A DNA stretch of 64,000 nucleotides from Streptomyces sp. DT2A-34 (GTDB lineage Bacteria; Actinomycetota; Actinomycetes; Streptomycetales; Streptomycetaceae), in NCBI RefSeq assembly GCF_030499515.1, contig NZ_JASTWJ010000001.1:6242001-6306000 (forward strand), given 5' to 3'. Under the pieces are notes generated by a model that saw nothing but the letters and a program-made list of their open reading frames with translations, did not search any database and was not told where the DNA came from. Made by a program: the position numbers and the translations under genes. Positions 32,289 through 39,230 of the stretch are shown here, piece after piece. Numbering within the stretch: the first letter of the stretch is position 1; each line of letters begins with the position of its first letter.

Positions 32289-32495
32289 CCCAGCCGGGTG
32301 GGTGGGGCTAGGGATGGTGCGGCCCCGTCCTCGAACGCCGGACGGGCTGGGATTGCCTGGGCCGACGTCGAGAGGTGGAGCCCCCCGGGGGGCCAGGGGT
32401 GGTGCGGCCCCGTCCTCGAACGCCGGACGGGCTGAAGGACACGGGCCGGTGCCGAGAGGTGGAGTCCCCCAGGGGGTGGGTGGGCGACGTTGTGA
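32233..32495. repeat. Three tandem ~85-93 bp units derived from the family A repeat
   Basis: Units start at 32233, 32326 and 32411, each opening with CGTCCTC, then A or G, then AACGCCGGACGGGCTG, and containing CGAGAGGT-GGAG-C4 blocks. Copy 1 at 6.2 kb has a single unit, so this copy has expanded locally. The 503-base gap before the helicase gene is made almost wholly of this array; the last ~110 bases must hold the helicase promoter. Confidence 0.85.
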
Positions 32496-32608
32496 CGTCG
32501 GTCCCACCCGCGCGTGACCCGGCCTCGTTCGCGCATCGGTACCACCGGGCCGCCGGTAGGGTGGCCCGGTTGTCATACGTAGCCGAGCCCGACCCCCTTA
32601 CGGAGACC

Positions 32609-34402
32609 GTGACTACCACCGCCGCCTCCTCCTCGCACCACCTTTCCCCCGCCTTCCCCGGCCGCGCCCCCTGGGGCACCGCCAGCAAGCTGCGTGCCTG
32701 GCAGCAGGGGGCGATGGAGAAGTACATCCAGGAGCAGCCGCGTGACTTCCTCGCGGTCGCCACGCCCGGCGCCGGGAAGACGACCTTCGCCCTGACGCTC
32801 GCCTCCTGGCTGTTGCACCACCATGTCGTGCAGCAGGTCACCGTGGTCGCGCCGACCGAGCATCTGAAGAAGCAGTGGGCGGAGGCGGCCGCGCGGATAG
32901 GGATCAAGCTGGATCCCGAGTACAGCGCGGGCCCGCTCGGCAAGGACTACCAGGGCGTCGCCGTCACGTACGCCGGTGTCGGTGTGCGGCCCATGCTGCA
33001 CCGGAATCGGGTCGAGCAGCGCAAGACCCTGGTGATTCTGGATGAGATCCACCACGCCGGTGACTCCAAGTCCTGGGGCGAGGCCTGCCTCGAGGCCTTC
33101 GAGCCCGCCACGCGGCGGCTCGCGCTCACCGGTACGCCCTTCCGGTCCGACACCAACCCCATCCCCTTCGTGACGTACGAGGAAGGCAACGACGGGATCC
33201 GGCGGTCCGCTGCCGACTACACCTACGGGTACGGGAACGCGCTGGCCGACCATGTCGTGCGGCCCGTCATCTTCCTCTCCTACAGCGGCAACATGCGCTG
33301 GCGGACCAAGGCCGGCGATGAAATCGCCGCTCGGCTCGGCGAGCCCATGACCAAGGACGCCATCAGTCAGGCCTGGCGTACGGCGCTGGATCCGCGCGGT
33401 GAGTGGATGCCGAGCGTGCTGCGCGCCGCCGACCAGCGGCTGACCGAGGTCAGAAAGGCCATCCCGGACGCCGGCGCCCTCGTCATCGCCTCCGACCAGG
33501 ACTCCGCCCGCGCCTACGCCAAACTCATCCGCGAGATCACCGGCACCAAGGCGACCCTCGTCCTCTCCGACGACGCCGGCGCGTCCAAGCGGATCGACGA
33601 CTTCAGCGGCAACAACGACCGGTGGATGGTCGCGGTGCGGATGGTGTCCGAGGGGGTCGACGTGCCTCGGCTGGCGGTGGGGGTGTACGCCACCACCATC
33701 TCCACCCCGCTCTTCTTCGCGCAGGCCGTCGGACGTTTCGTACGGTCACGCCGGCGCGGTGAGACCGCCTCCGTGTTCCTCCCGACCGTCCCCGATCTCC
33801 TCACCTTCGCCAACGAGATGGAGGTCGAGCGCGACCACGCCCTCGACAAGCCGAAGAAGGAGGGCGAGGAGGACCCGTACGCCGAGTCCGAGAAGGAGAT
33901 GGAGGAGGCGAACAAGGAGCAGGACGAGGACACCGGCGAGCAGGAGCAGTTCTCCTTCGAGGCGCTGGAGTCCGAGGCCGTCTTCGACCGGGTGCTCTAC
34001 GACGGCGCCGAGTTCGGTATGCAGGCCCACCCGGGGAGTGAGGAGGAGCAGGACTACCTCGGGATTCCGGGGCTGCTGGAGCCGGATCAGGTCCAGCTGC
34101 TGCTGCAGAAGCGGCAGGCGCGGCAGATCGCGCACAGCCGTAAGAAGCCGGACGCCGAGGCCGACCTGCTGGAGCTGCCCGCTGAGCGGCGGCCCGTCGT
34201 CTCGCACAAGGAGATGATGGAGCTCCGTAAGCAGCTCAACACGATGGTCAGCGCGTACGTTCACCAGAGCGGCAAGCCGCACGGGGTCATTCATACCGAG
34301 CTGCGGCGGGTGTGCGGCGGGCCGCCGAGCGCCGAGGCCACGGCGGGGCAGCTGCGGCAGCGCATCGCCAAGGTGCAGGAGTGGGCCACGCGGATGAAGT
34401 GA
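32609..34402 (+). CDS. DEAD/DEAH-box (type III restriction-like) helicase
   Basis: A 597-residue superfamily 2 helicase. Motif Q region and motif I: LRAWQQGAMEKY, then TPGAGKT (residues 52-58, K57). Motif II is DEIH (145-148), motif III TGTPFRSD, and the RecA2 motifs are MVSEGVDVPRL and QAVGRFVRS. After about residue 400 comes an acidic Glu/Lys-rich segment (KKEGEEDPYAESEKEMEEANKEQ), then a C-terminal domain with LRKQLNTMVSAYVHQSG, reminiscent of domains in phage or restriction helicases. Closely similar proteins are common single-copy genes in Streptomyces; their job is not known to me. GTG 32609 follows GGAG closely; TTG 32570 is an alternative start. No methylase or nuclease partner is adjacent. 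Confidence 0.82.
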   Translation: MTTTAASSSHHLSPAFPGRAPWGTASKLRAWQQGAMEKYIQEQPRDFLAVATPGAGKTTFALTLASWLLHHHVVQQVTVVAPTEHLKKQWAEAAARIGIKLDPEYSAGPLGKDYQGVAVTYAGVGVRPMLHRNRVEQRKTLVILDEIHHAGDSKSWGEACLEAFEPATRRLALTGTPFRSDTNPIPFVTYEEGNDGIRRSAADYTYGYGNALADHVVRPVIFLSYSGNMRWRTKAGDEIAARLGEPMTKDAISQAWRTALDPRGEWMPSVLRAADQRLTEVRKAIPDAGALVIASDQDSARAYAKLIREITGTKATLVLSDDAGASKRIDDFSGNNDRWMVAVRMVSEGVDVPRLAVGVYATTISTPLFFAQAVGRFVRSRRRGETASVFLPTVPDLLTFANEMEVERDHALDKPKKEGEEDPYAESEKEMEEANKEQDEDTGEQEQFSFEALESEAVFDRVLYDGAEFGMQAHPGSEEEQDYLGIPGLLEPDQVQLLLQKRQARQIAHSRKKPDAEADLLELPAERRPVVSHKEMMELRKQLNTMVSAYVHQSGKPHGVIHTELRRVCGGPPSAEATAGQLRQRIAKVQEWATRMK

Positions 34403-34407
34403 CGGCG

Positions 34408-34492
34408 CTTGTATTTCGGCTGCGGGCCGGTGGGGGCTTGTCGCGCCCACGCGGCGGAGCCGCACATTGATACGGTCCCGCGCCCCTTACGG
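34408..34492. repeat. Dispersed palindromic repeat, family B (copy 2)
   Basis: Begins six bases after the helicase stop and shows the core CTTGTCGCGCCCACGCGGCGG, then AGCCGCACATTGATAC and CCCGCGCCCC. The other ~280 bases of this gap show no gene; AAGGAG at 34761-34766 serves the IclR gene. Confidence 0.85.
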
Positions 34493-34774
34493 GCCGCCAC
34501 GCGCCGTGCGTATCAGGGCAAAGGGACGTGGTCCGTACCCGCCGCTGCCCGGATTCTGGACGGAGCCTTCCGCTCAGCGAACCGCCTTCGCTAATGTCCC
34601 GCTACGCACACGCCCCGTGGCAGCGCCGCCGCGGAGCGCAGCCGTGAAGCGACGCGGTTCGGGACAGCCCGGGCCGCCGGCCGATCGGCGGCCTCTGAAG
34701 CGCGTCACTGACGGGACTCGGTGACGCACCCGCCGCGAGGAGGCTGCCGACCTCACCACTAAGGAGTGGGCGTC

Positions 34775-35416
34775 GTGACCGCGGAGACCTCTCAGACGCT
34801 CGACCGAGGACTGCGCGTCCTCAAGCTGCTGGCCGATACGGACCACGGGCTGACCGTCACCGAGCTTTCCAACAAACTGGGCGTGAACCGGACCGTTGTG
34901 TACCGGCTGCTCGCCACGCTCGAACAGCACGCCCTCGTACGCCGTGACCTGGGCGGCCGCGCCCGGGTCGGGCTGGGCGTGCTGCGACTGGGCCGGCAGG
35001 TACATCCGCTGGTGCGGGAGGCCGCGCTGCCCGCGCTGCGCTCGCTGGCCGAGGACATCGGGGCGACGGCCCATCTGACACTGGTGGACGGTACGGAGGC
35101 GCTGGCCGTCGCCGTGGTCGAGCCGACGTGGACGGACTATCACGTGGCCTACCGGGCCGGTTTCCGGCACCCCCTGGACCGGGGGGCCGCGGGCCGGGCC
35201 ATACTCGCCGCCCGGCAGCAGTCGCTGGAGGAACCCGGATACACCCTCACCCACGGCGAGTTGGAGGCCGGGGCGAGCGGGGCGGCCGCGCCGTTGCTCG
35301 GGGTCACGGGCGTCGAGGGCAGCGTGGGTGTGGTGATGCTGGCCGACGCGGTGCCGGAGCGGGTGGGGCCGCGGGTCATGGACGCGGCGCGGGAGGTGGC
35401 GGAGGCGTTGCGCTGA
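34775..35416 (+). CDS. IclR family transcriptional regulator
   Basis: A 213-residue regulator. The N-terminal winged helix is clear (TLDRGLRVLKLLADTDHGLTV, then LGVNRTVVYRLLATLEQHALV, about residues 5-55). The C-terminal effector domain has IGATAHLTLVDGTEALAVAVVEP and HPLDRGAAGRAILAA, slightly shorter than the usual ~250-residue family length. GTG 34775 is fixed by AAGGAG eight bases upstream. It is 102 bases before an acetyltransferase/racemase operon on the same strand, which it may control. IclR proteins sense small carboxylates or aromatics; the ligand here is unknown. Confidence 0.88.
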   Translation: MTAETSQTLDRGLRVLKLLADTDHGLTVTELSNKLGVNRTVVYRLLATLEQHALVRRDLGGRARVGLGVLRLGRQVHPLVREAALPALRSLAEDIGATAHLTLVDGTEALAVAVVEPTWTDYHVAYRAGFRHPLDRGAAGRAILAARQQSLEEPGYTLTHGELEAGASGAAAPLLGVTGVEGSVGVVMLADAVPERVGPRVMDAAREVAEALR

Positions 35417-35518
35417 CGTGTGCCGGGGCGGTGGCGGGGGGCGTTGCGCCGACGTGTGCCGGGACGGTGTGCGTCAGGCCCTCTAGGCAGGGTCGGCACC
35501 GCCTCCGACACTCGGTAC

Positions 35519-36319
35519 ATGACCCCTGTCAGCATCCGCACCGTCCACGACGTCACCGGTCTCTCCGCCGTCGCCGACCACTTCAGCGACGTGTGGCAGA
35601 CGCCCCGCAGCACCCCGCCGTACCCGGCCGAGGTGCTGCACAGCCTTGTCCACGCGGGCGGGGCCGTGCATGCCGCGTACGACGGCGTGCGGTTGGCCGG
35701 GGCGTCGGTCGCGGTGTTCGGGCAGCCTGCGTCCAGGGAGGCGTACTCGCTGGTCGCCGCCGCCGACCAGGGGCTCGGGGTGCGGGTCAAGCAGGCGCAG
35801 CGGGCTTGGGCGGTGGAGCTCGGGGCGCGCACCATGCGCTGGACCTTCGACCCGCTGGTCGGGCGCAACGCCCGGTTCAACTTCGTCAAGCTGGGCGCCG
35901 TGGGCACCGAGTACCTGGTCGACTTCTACGGCCCCATGGCGGACGGCGTGAACGACGGCGACGAGAGCGACCGGCTGACGGTGGTCTGGGACCTGACCGG
36001 ACCGGGACAGCCGTACGACACCGGCGACACCGGAGGCACTGGCGACCCCGGCGACACCGTTGATCGCGAGGCCGCACCCGGCACGCACACCGCCCCCGAC
36101 GGCGGACCGCTCGCCCGCCGGGACCTGGGCGACCGGTACGTCTGGTGCCGCGTACCGGACGACATCGTGGCGCTGCGGGCCGCCGACCCACAGCTGGCGC
36201 TGCGCTGGCGGCGGGCCGTCCGCGAGGTGTTCACGAAGGCCTTCGCCGAAGGGTTCACCGCGACGGGAATGTCCCGTGACGGCTGGTACACGCTGACCCG
36301 CCCGGAGGCCGCCTCGTGA
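35519..36319 (+). CDS. GNAT-superfamily acyltransferase (COG3375 type), probable N-succinyltransferase partner of the racemase
   Basis: A 266-residue protein of the COG3375 acyltransferase group: AAYDGVRLAGASVAVFG, then YSLVAAADQGLGVRVKQAQRAWAVELGARTMRWTFDPLVGRNARFNFVKLGA, where the family's most conserved W-T-F-D-P-L segment is complete. In Geobacillus a protein of this kind is a succinyl-CoA:D-amino-acid N-succinyltransferase encoded beside N-succinylamino acid racemase. The coupling seen here (stop overlapping the GTG of the racemase-like gene) supports the same pairing. A 25-residue Asp/Gly/Thr-rich insert (TGDTGGTGDPGDTV) sits near residue 170. ATG 35519 has no clear ribosome binding site, so a leaderless start is possible. 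Confidence 0.8.
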   Translation: MTPVSIRTVHDVTGLSAVADHFSDVWQTPRSTPPYPAEVLHSLVHAGGAVHAAYDGVRLAGASVAVFGQPASREAYSLVAAADQGLGVRVKQAQRAWAVELGARTMRWTFDPLVGRNARFNFVKLGAVGTEYLVDFYGPMADGVNDGDESDRLTVVWDLTGPGQPYDTGDTGGTGDPGDTVDREAAPGTHTAPDGGPLARRDLGDRYVWCRVPDDIVALRAADPQLALRWRRAVREVFTKAFAEGFTATGMSRDGWYTLTRPEAAS

Positions 36320-37425
36320 AACTCGAACGCGTCGAGATCGTCCACGTGGCGATCCCGCTGGTCACCCCCTTCCGTACCTCCTTCGGCACGATGACGGCGA
36401 AGGACACCTTCCTGCTGCACGTCGTCACGGACACGGCCGAGGGCTGGTCGGAGTTCGCGGCCGACCCCGAGCCGCTGTACTGCTCGGAGTTCGTGGCCGG
36501 CGCGGAGATCGTGCTGCGCGACTTCCTGCTGCCGCGCGCCGCCGCCCTCCCCGTGCTCGGTACGGCCCACCTCGCCCCGGCGCTGGAGAAGATCAAGGGG
36601 CACGAGCTGGCGAAGGCGGCGCTGGAGACGGCGGTCCTCGACGCGGAGCTGCGGTCGTACGGCATGCCGCTGGCGACGTATCTGGGGGCGGTGCGGGAGC
36701 GGGTGCCGGCCGGGGTGTCGGTCGGGATCAAGGAGAGCGTCGGGGAACTGCTGGACGCCGTCGAGGGGTATCTCGCCGAGGGGTACCTCCGGATCAAGCT
36801 GAAGATCGAGCCCGGCTGGGACCTGGAGCCCGTACGGGCCGTACGCGAACGCTTCGGGGCGCAGCTGCCGCTCCAGGTCGACGCCAACGCGGCGTACAGG
36901 CTCGCGGACGCCGAGCATCTGCGGCGGCTGGACGAGTTCGGGCTGCTGCTGATCGAGGAGCCGCTCGCGGAGAACAACCTGTACGCCCACGCCCGCCTCC
37001 AGCAGCGCCTTACGACCCCCGTCTGCCTGGACGAGTCCCTGCACAACGCCCGCGACACCGCGTCCGCGATCGCGATGGACGCGTGCCGGGTCGTGAACGT
37101 CAAGCCCGCGCGGGTCGGCGGGTACCTGGAGGCGCGGCGGGTCCATGACGTGGCGTACGCGCACGGGGTGCCGGTGTGGTGCGGCGGGATGCTGGAGACG
37201 GGCATCGGCCGCGCACCGAACCTGGCCCTGGCGGCCCTGCCCGGCTGCACGCTCCCCGGCGACACCTCCGCCTCCAGCCGCTACTTCGCCGAGGACATCA
37301 CGGAGCCGTTCGTGCTGGTCGACGGCCATCTGCCGGTCCCGAGGTCGCCGGGCATCGGGGTGCAGCCACTGCCGGAGGCGCTGCGGCGCTTCACCAGGCA
37401 GCGGCGGGACCTGTACGGGGCCTGA
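36316..37425 (+). CDS. Enolase-superfamily N-succinylamino acid racemase / o-succinylbenzoate synthase-like protein
   Basis: A 369-residue enolase-superfamily enzyme with all expected catalytic residues: K161-x-K163, metal ligands D189, E214 and D239 (DANAAY, IEEP, DES) and K263. The numbering is the same as in the Amycolatopsis N-acylamino acid racemase. Close relatives also make o-succinylbenzoate for menaquinone. Streptomyces, however, makes menaquinone through futalosine, so the MenC role is unlikely. Coupled to a COG3375 acyltransferase, it more probably racemises N-succinyl-D-amino acids as part of D- to L-amino acid conversion. The deacylase that would complete the route is not adjacent. 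Activity is inferred, the fold is certain. Confidence 0.85.
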   Translation: MKLERVEIVHVAIPLVTPFRTSFGTMTAKDTFLLHVVTDTAEGWSEFAADPEPLYCSEFVAGAEIVLRDFLLPRAAALPVLGTAHLAPALEKIKGHELAKAALETAVLDAELRSYGMPLATYLGAVRERVPAGVSVGIKESVGELLDAVEGYLAEGYLRIKLKIEPGWDLEPVRAVRERFGAQLPLQVDANAAYRLADAEHLRRLDEFGLLLIEEPLAENNLYAHARLQQRLTTPVCLDESLHNARDTASAIAMDACRVVNVKPARVGGYLEARRVHDVAYAHGVPVWCGGMLETGIGRAPNLALAALPGCTLPGDTSASSRYFAEDITEPFVLVDGHLPVPRSPGIGVQPLPEALRRFTRQRRDLYGA

Positions 37426-37427
37426 GT

Positions 37428-37506
37428 CGGCTGACCTGGGCAGTGGTGGGTGGCTGACGTGGGCAGTGTGGGCAGCTGACCTGGGCAGTGGTGGGCAGCT
37501 CCGACC
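37428..37506. repeat. Short imperfect tandem repeats after the racemase gene
   Basis: Three to four imperfect copies of a ~23-base unit (GCTGACCTGGGCAGTGGTGG type) fill the gap between the racemase stop and the Lon-like protease gene. Confidence 0.75.
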
Positions 37507-37546
37507 TGCGCCAGGCCGGAACTCGCCGCCACGTTAGATTGATCCC

Positions 37547-38332
37547 GTGTTCTCTCGTCTCACGCGCCCCCAGGCCCTAGCCGTCTGCGCCCTGCCGGTC
37601 GCGGCCCTGCTCGCCACGGCCGCCTTCGCGCCGCTGCCGTTCTCGGTGGCGCAGCCCGGCCAGACCACGGACGTACTGGGCGAGGACAAGGGCGACCCGG
37701 TGATCACGATCTCCGGTGCGCCGACCGGTGACACGGGCGGCGAGCTGCGCATGACCACGATCGTGGCGACCTCGCCCGACACCGAGGTGACCCTCGGCGA
37801 CGTGATCGACGCCTGGTTCCGCACGGACAGGGCGGTCATGCCGCGCGACTCGGTCTATCCGAGCGGCAAGAGCACCCGGGAGATCGAGAAGTACAACACC
37901 GAGCAGATGAAGGAGTCCCAGGACGCCGCGACCGAGGCCGCGCTGAACTACCTGGACCTGAACGACAAGAACATCAAGGTCACCCTGAAGCTCGCGGACG
38001 TGGGCGGGCCCAGCGCCGGCCTCCTCTTCTCCCTGGGGATCATCGACAAGCTCAACGGCACCGGCGCCGACCTCACCGGCGGCCGCACGATCGCCGGTAC
38101 GGGCACGATCGACGCCGCCGGCAAGGTCGGCGCGGTCGGCGGCGTGTCCCTGAAGACCCAGGCGGCCAAGCGGGACGGGGCGACGGTCTTCCTGGTACCG
38201 AAGGACGAGTGCTCCGACGCGAAGGCGGAACTCCCGAAGGGCCTGCGGCTGATTCCGGTGACCACGCTGAAGGGGGCGGTGGGGGCGCTGGAGGCGTTGG
38301 AGTCGGGGAAGGGTTCGGTTCCTGGCTGCTAG
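37547..38332 (+). CDS. Membrane-anchored Lon-like (S16) serine protease, YlbL-related but without a PDZ domain
   Basis: A 261-residue protein (GTG 37547). An N-terminal hydrophobic segment (about residues 10-32, ALAVCALPVAALLATAAFA) anchors it facing outward. The C-terminal half is a Lon proteolytic domain with S156 in GGPSAGLLFSLGIID and K203 in VGGVSLKTQAAK as the Ser-Lys dyad. YlbL/SepM proteins normally have a PDZ domain inserted before this (total about 340 residues). Here that region is short, so PDZ is absent or vestigial. Some relatives process secreted signal peptides or cell-division factors; the substrate here is unknown. It is monocistronic. Confidence 0.82.
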   Translation: MFSRLTRPQALAVCALPVAALLATAAFAPLPFSVAQPGQTTDVLGEDKGDPVITISGAPTGDTGGELRMTTIVATSPDTEVTLGDVIDAWFRTDRAVMPRDSVYPSGKSTREIEKYNTEQMKESQDAATEAALNYLDLNDKNIKVTLKLADVGGPSAGLLFSLGIIDKLNGTGADLTGGRTIAGTGTIDAAGKVGAVGGVSLKTQAAKRDGATVFLVPKDECSDAKAELPKGLRLIPVTTLKGAVGALEALESGKGSVPGC

Positions 38333-38378
38333 GTCGGCCAGGTCCGTCGTGCTGGAAACCTTTTGCCGTGGGCGCTCC

Positions 38379-38579
38379 CTAGTGCCCTAACTGCTGGTGT
38401 ACGAGTACCGGCTTGGGGGTGGCGAGGCGCAGGCCGACTTCTACGAGGGTCCAGCCGACCCTCGTACGCAGGTCCCGGGCCGGTTCGACTCCGGCCGCGA
38501 GGGCGTGTGCGTGCGCCTCGGCACGGAGGTCGGCGGCACGGGCGTGGTGCAGGGCGAGGCGGGTCTCGGGGTGCTGCAT
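38379..38579 (-). CDS. Small conserved actinobacterial protein (66 aa) downstream of the ArsR regulator
   Basis: ATG 38579 starts 66 residues, MQHPETRLALHHARAADL, then a charged helix and the C-terminal RDLRTRVGWTLVEVGLRLA. This ending (helix with L-G/R-W-x-L-V-E-V-G-L-R-L) is one I recognise from many small Streptomyces proteins with no assigned function. It begins 14 bases after the regulator stop on the same strand, so the two are probably one transcript. A single amphipathic or partly hydrophobic helix is likely. Confidence 0.62.
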   Translation of the reverse strand: MQHPETRLALHHARAADLRAEAHAHALAAGVEPARDLRTRVGWTLVEVGLRLATPKPVLVHQQLGH

Positions 38580-38593
38580 CGGGCTTCGGCCTC

Positions 38594-39178
38594 TCAATCC
38601 GTCTTCATGGGGAAGGTTCGTGTCTGTACGCGGACCGTCTCGGCCTCGGGGTGGTCCTCAATGGCGGGCAGATCGCGGTAGCTGTCCACCAACTCGTGCA
38701 TCTTCGCGGCAAGTTCGTCAGCGAGTTCCGGGGTAAGGCGGAGCGTCATGCTGCTCATGTCCGAGCTGCGGTTCCACGCCTCGGACCACTCCTGGCGGGT
38801 GCCGAGCCAGGTCGACAGCTCCCGGGTCTGTGTGGTGGCGACCTCGTGCAGATACAGGTCGGCTGCTCCGCGCACGGCCGGATTGGGGTCGCGGAGCAGC
38901 GCGTCGTCGAACTCCAGCCCCTGTACGGCCGCCTTCCACCACCGCTCCCGGCCCTTGCCCCGCTCGGGCGCGTCCTCGACGAAGCCGTGGGCGGCGAGCT
39001 GGCGCAGGTGGTAGCTCGTGGACCCGCTGGACTCGCCCAGTTTCTCGGCGAGTTGGGATGCGGTGGCGGGGCCGCCGAAACGCAGGGCGTCGAGCAGTTG
39101 CATGCGCAGGGGGTGGGCGAGCCCGCGTAGGGAGCGGGCGTCGAGGCTGTGGACCTTCGGCTGTTCCGGCTCTGTCAC
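38594..39178 (-). CDS. ArsR-type helix-turn-helix transcriptional regulator
   Basis: A 194-residue regulator with an ArsR-like winged helix at residues ~10-85 (LRGLAHPLRMQLLDALRFGGPATASQLAEKLG, then SSGSTSYHLRQLAAHGFVED), followed by a C-terminal domain of about 100 residues (LSTWLGTRQEWSEAWNRSSDM) common in the Streptomyces subgroup of this family. No metal-binding cysteine pair is seen. GTG 39178 is chosen because the segment before it is promoter sequence containing a perfect palindrome, the likely autoregulatory operator. The target beyond itself is unclear; the osmoprotectant operon lies just upstream on the same strand. Confidence 0.85.
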   Translation of the reverse strand: MTEPEQPKVHSLDARSLRGLAHPLRMQLLDALRFGGPATASQLAEKLGESSGSTSYHLRQLAAHGFVEDAPERGKGRERWWKAAVQGLEFDDALLRDPNPAVRGAADLYLHEVATTQTRELSTWLGTRQEWSEAWNRSSDMSSMTLRLTPELADELAAKMHELVDSYRDLPAIEDHPEAETVRVQTRTFPMKTD

Positions 39179-39193
39179 ACTTACAAAGATAGT

Positions 39194-39215
39194 GTTGCAA
39201 AGAGTTCTTTGCAAC
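39194..39215. promoter_or_regulatory. 22-bp palindromic operator before the ArsR-type gene
   Basis: GTTGCAAAG, four bases, CTTTGCAAC: perfect 9-bp arms 16 bases upstream of the regulator's GTG. A further half-site (CTTTGCA, 39221-39227) lies next to it. Placement and symmetry suit binding by the neighbouring dimeric regulator. Confidence 0.7.
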
Positions 39216-39230
39216 GACTCCTTTGCATGA

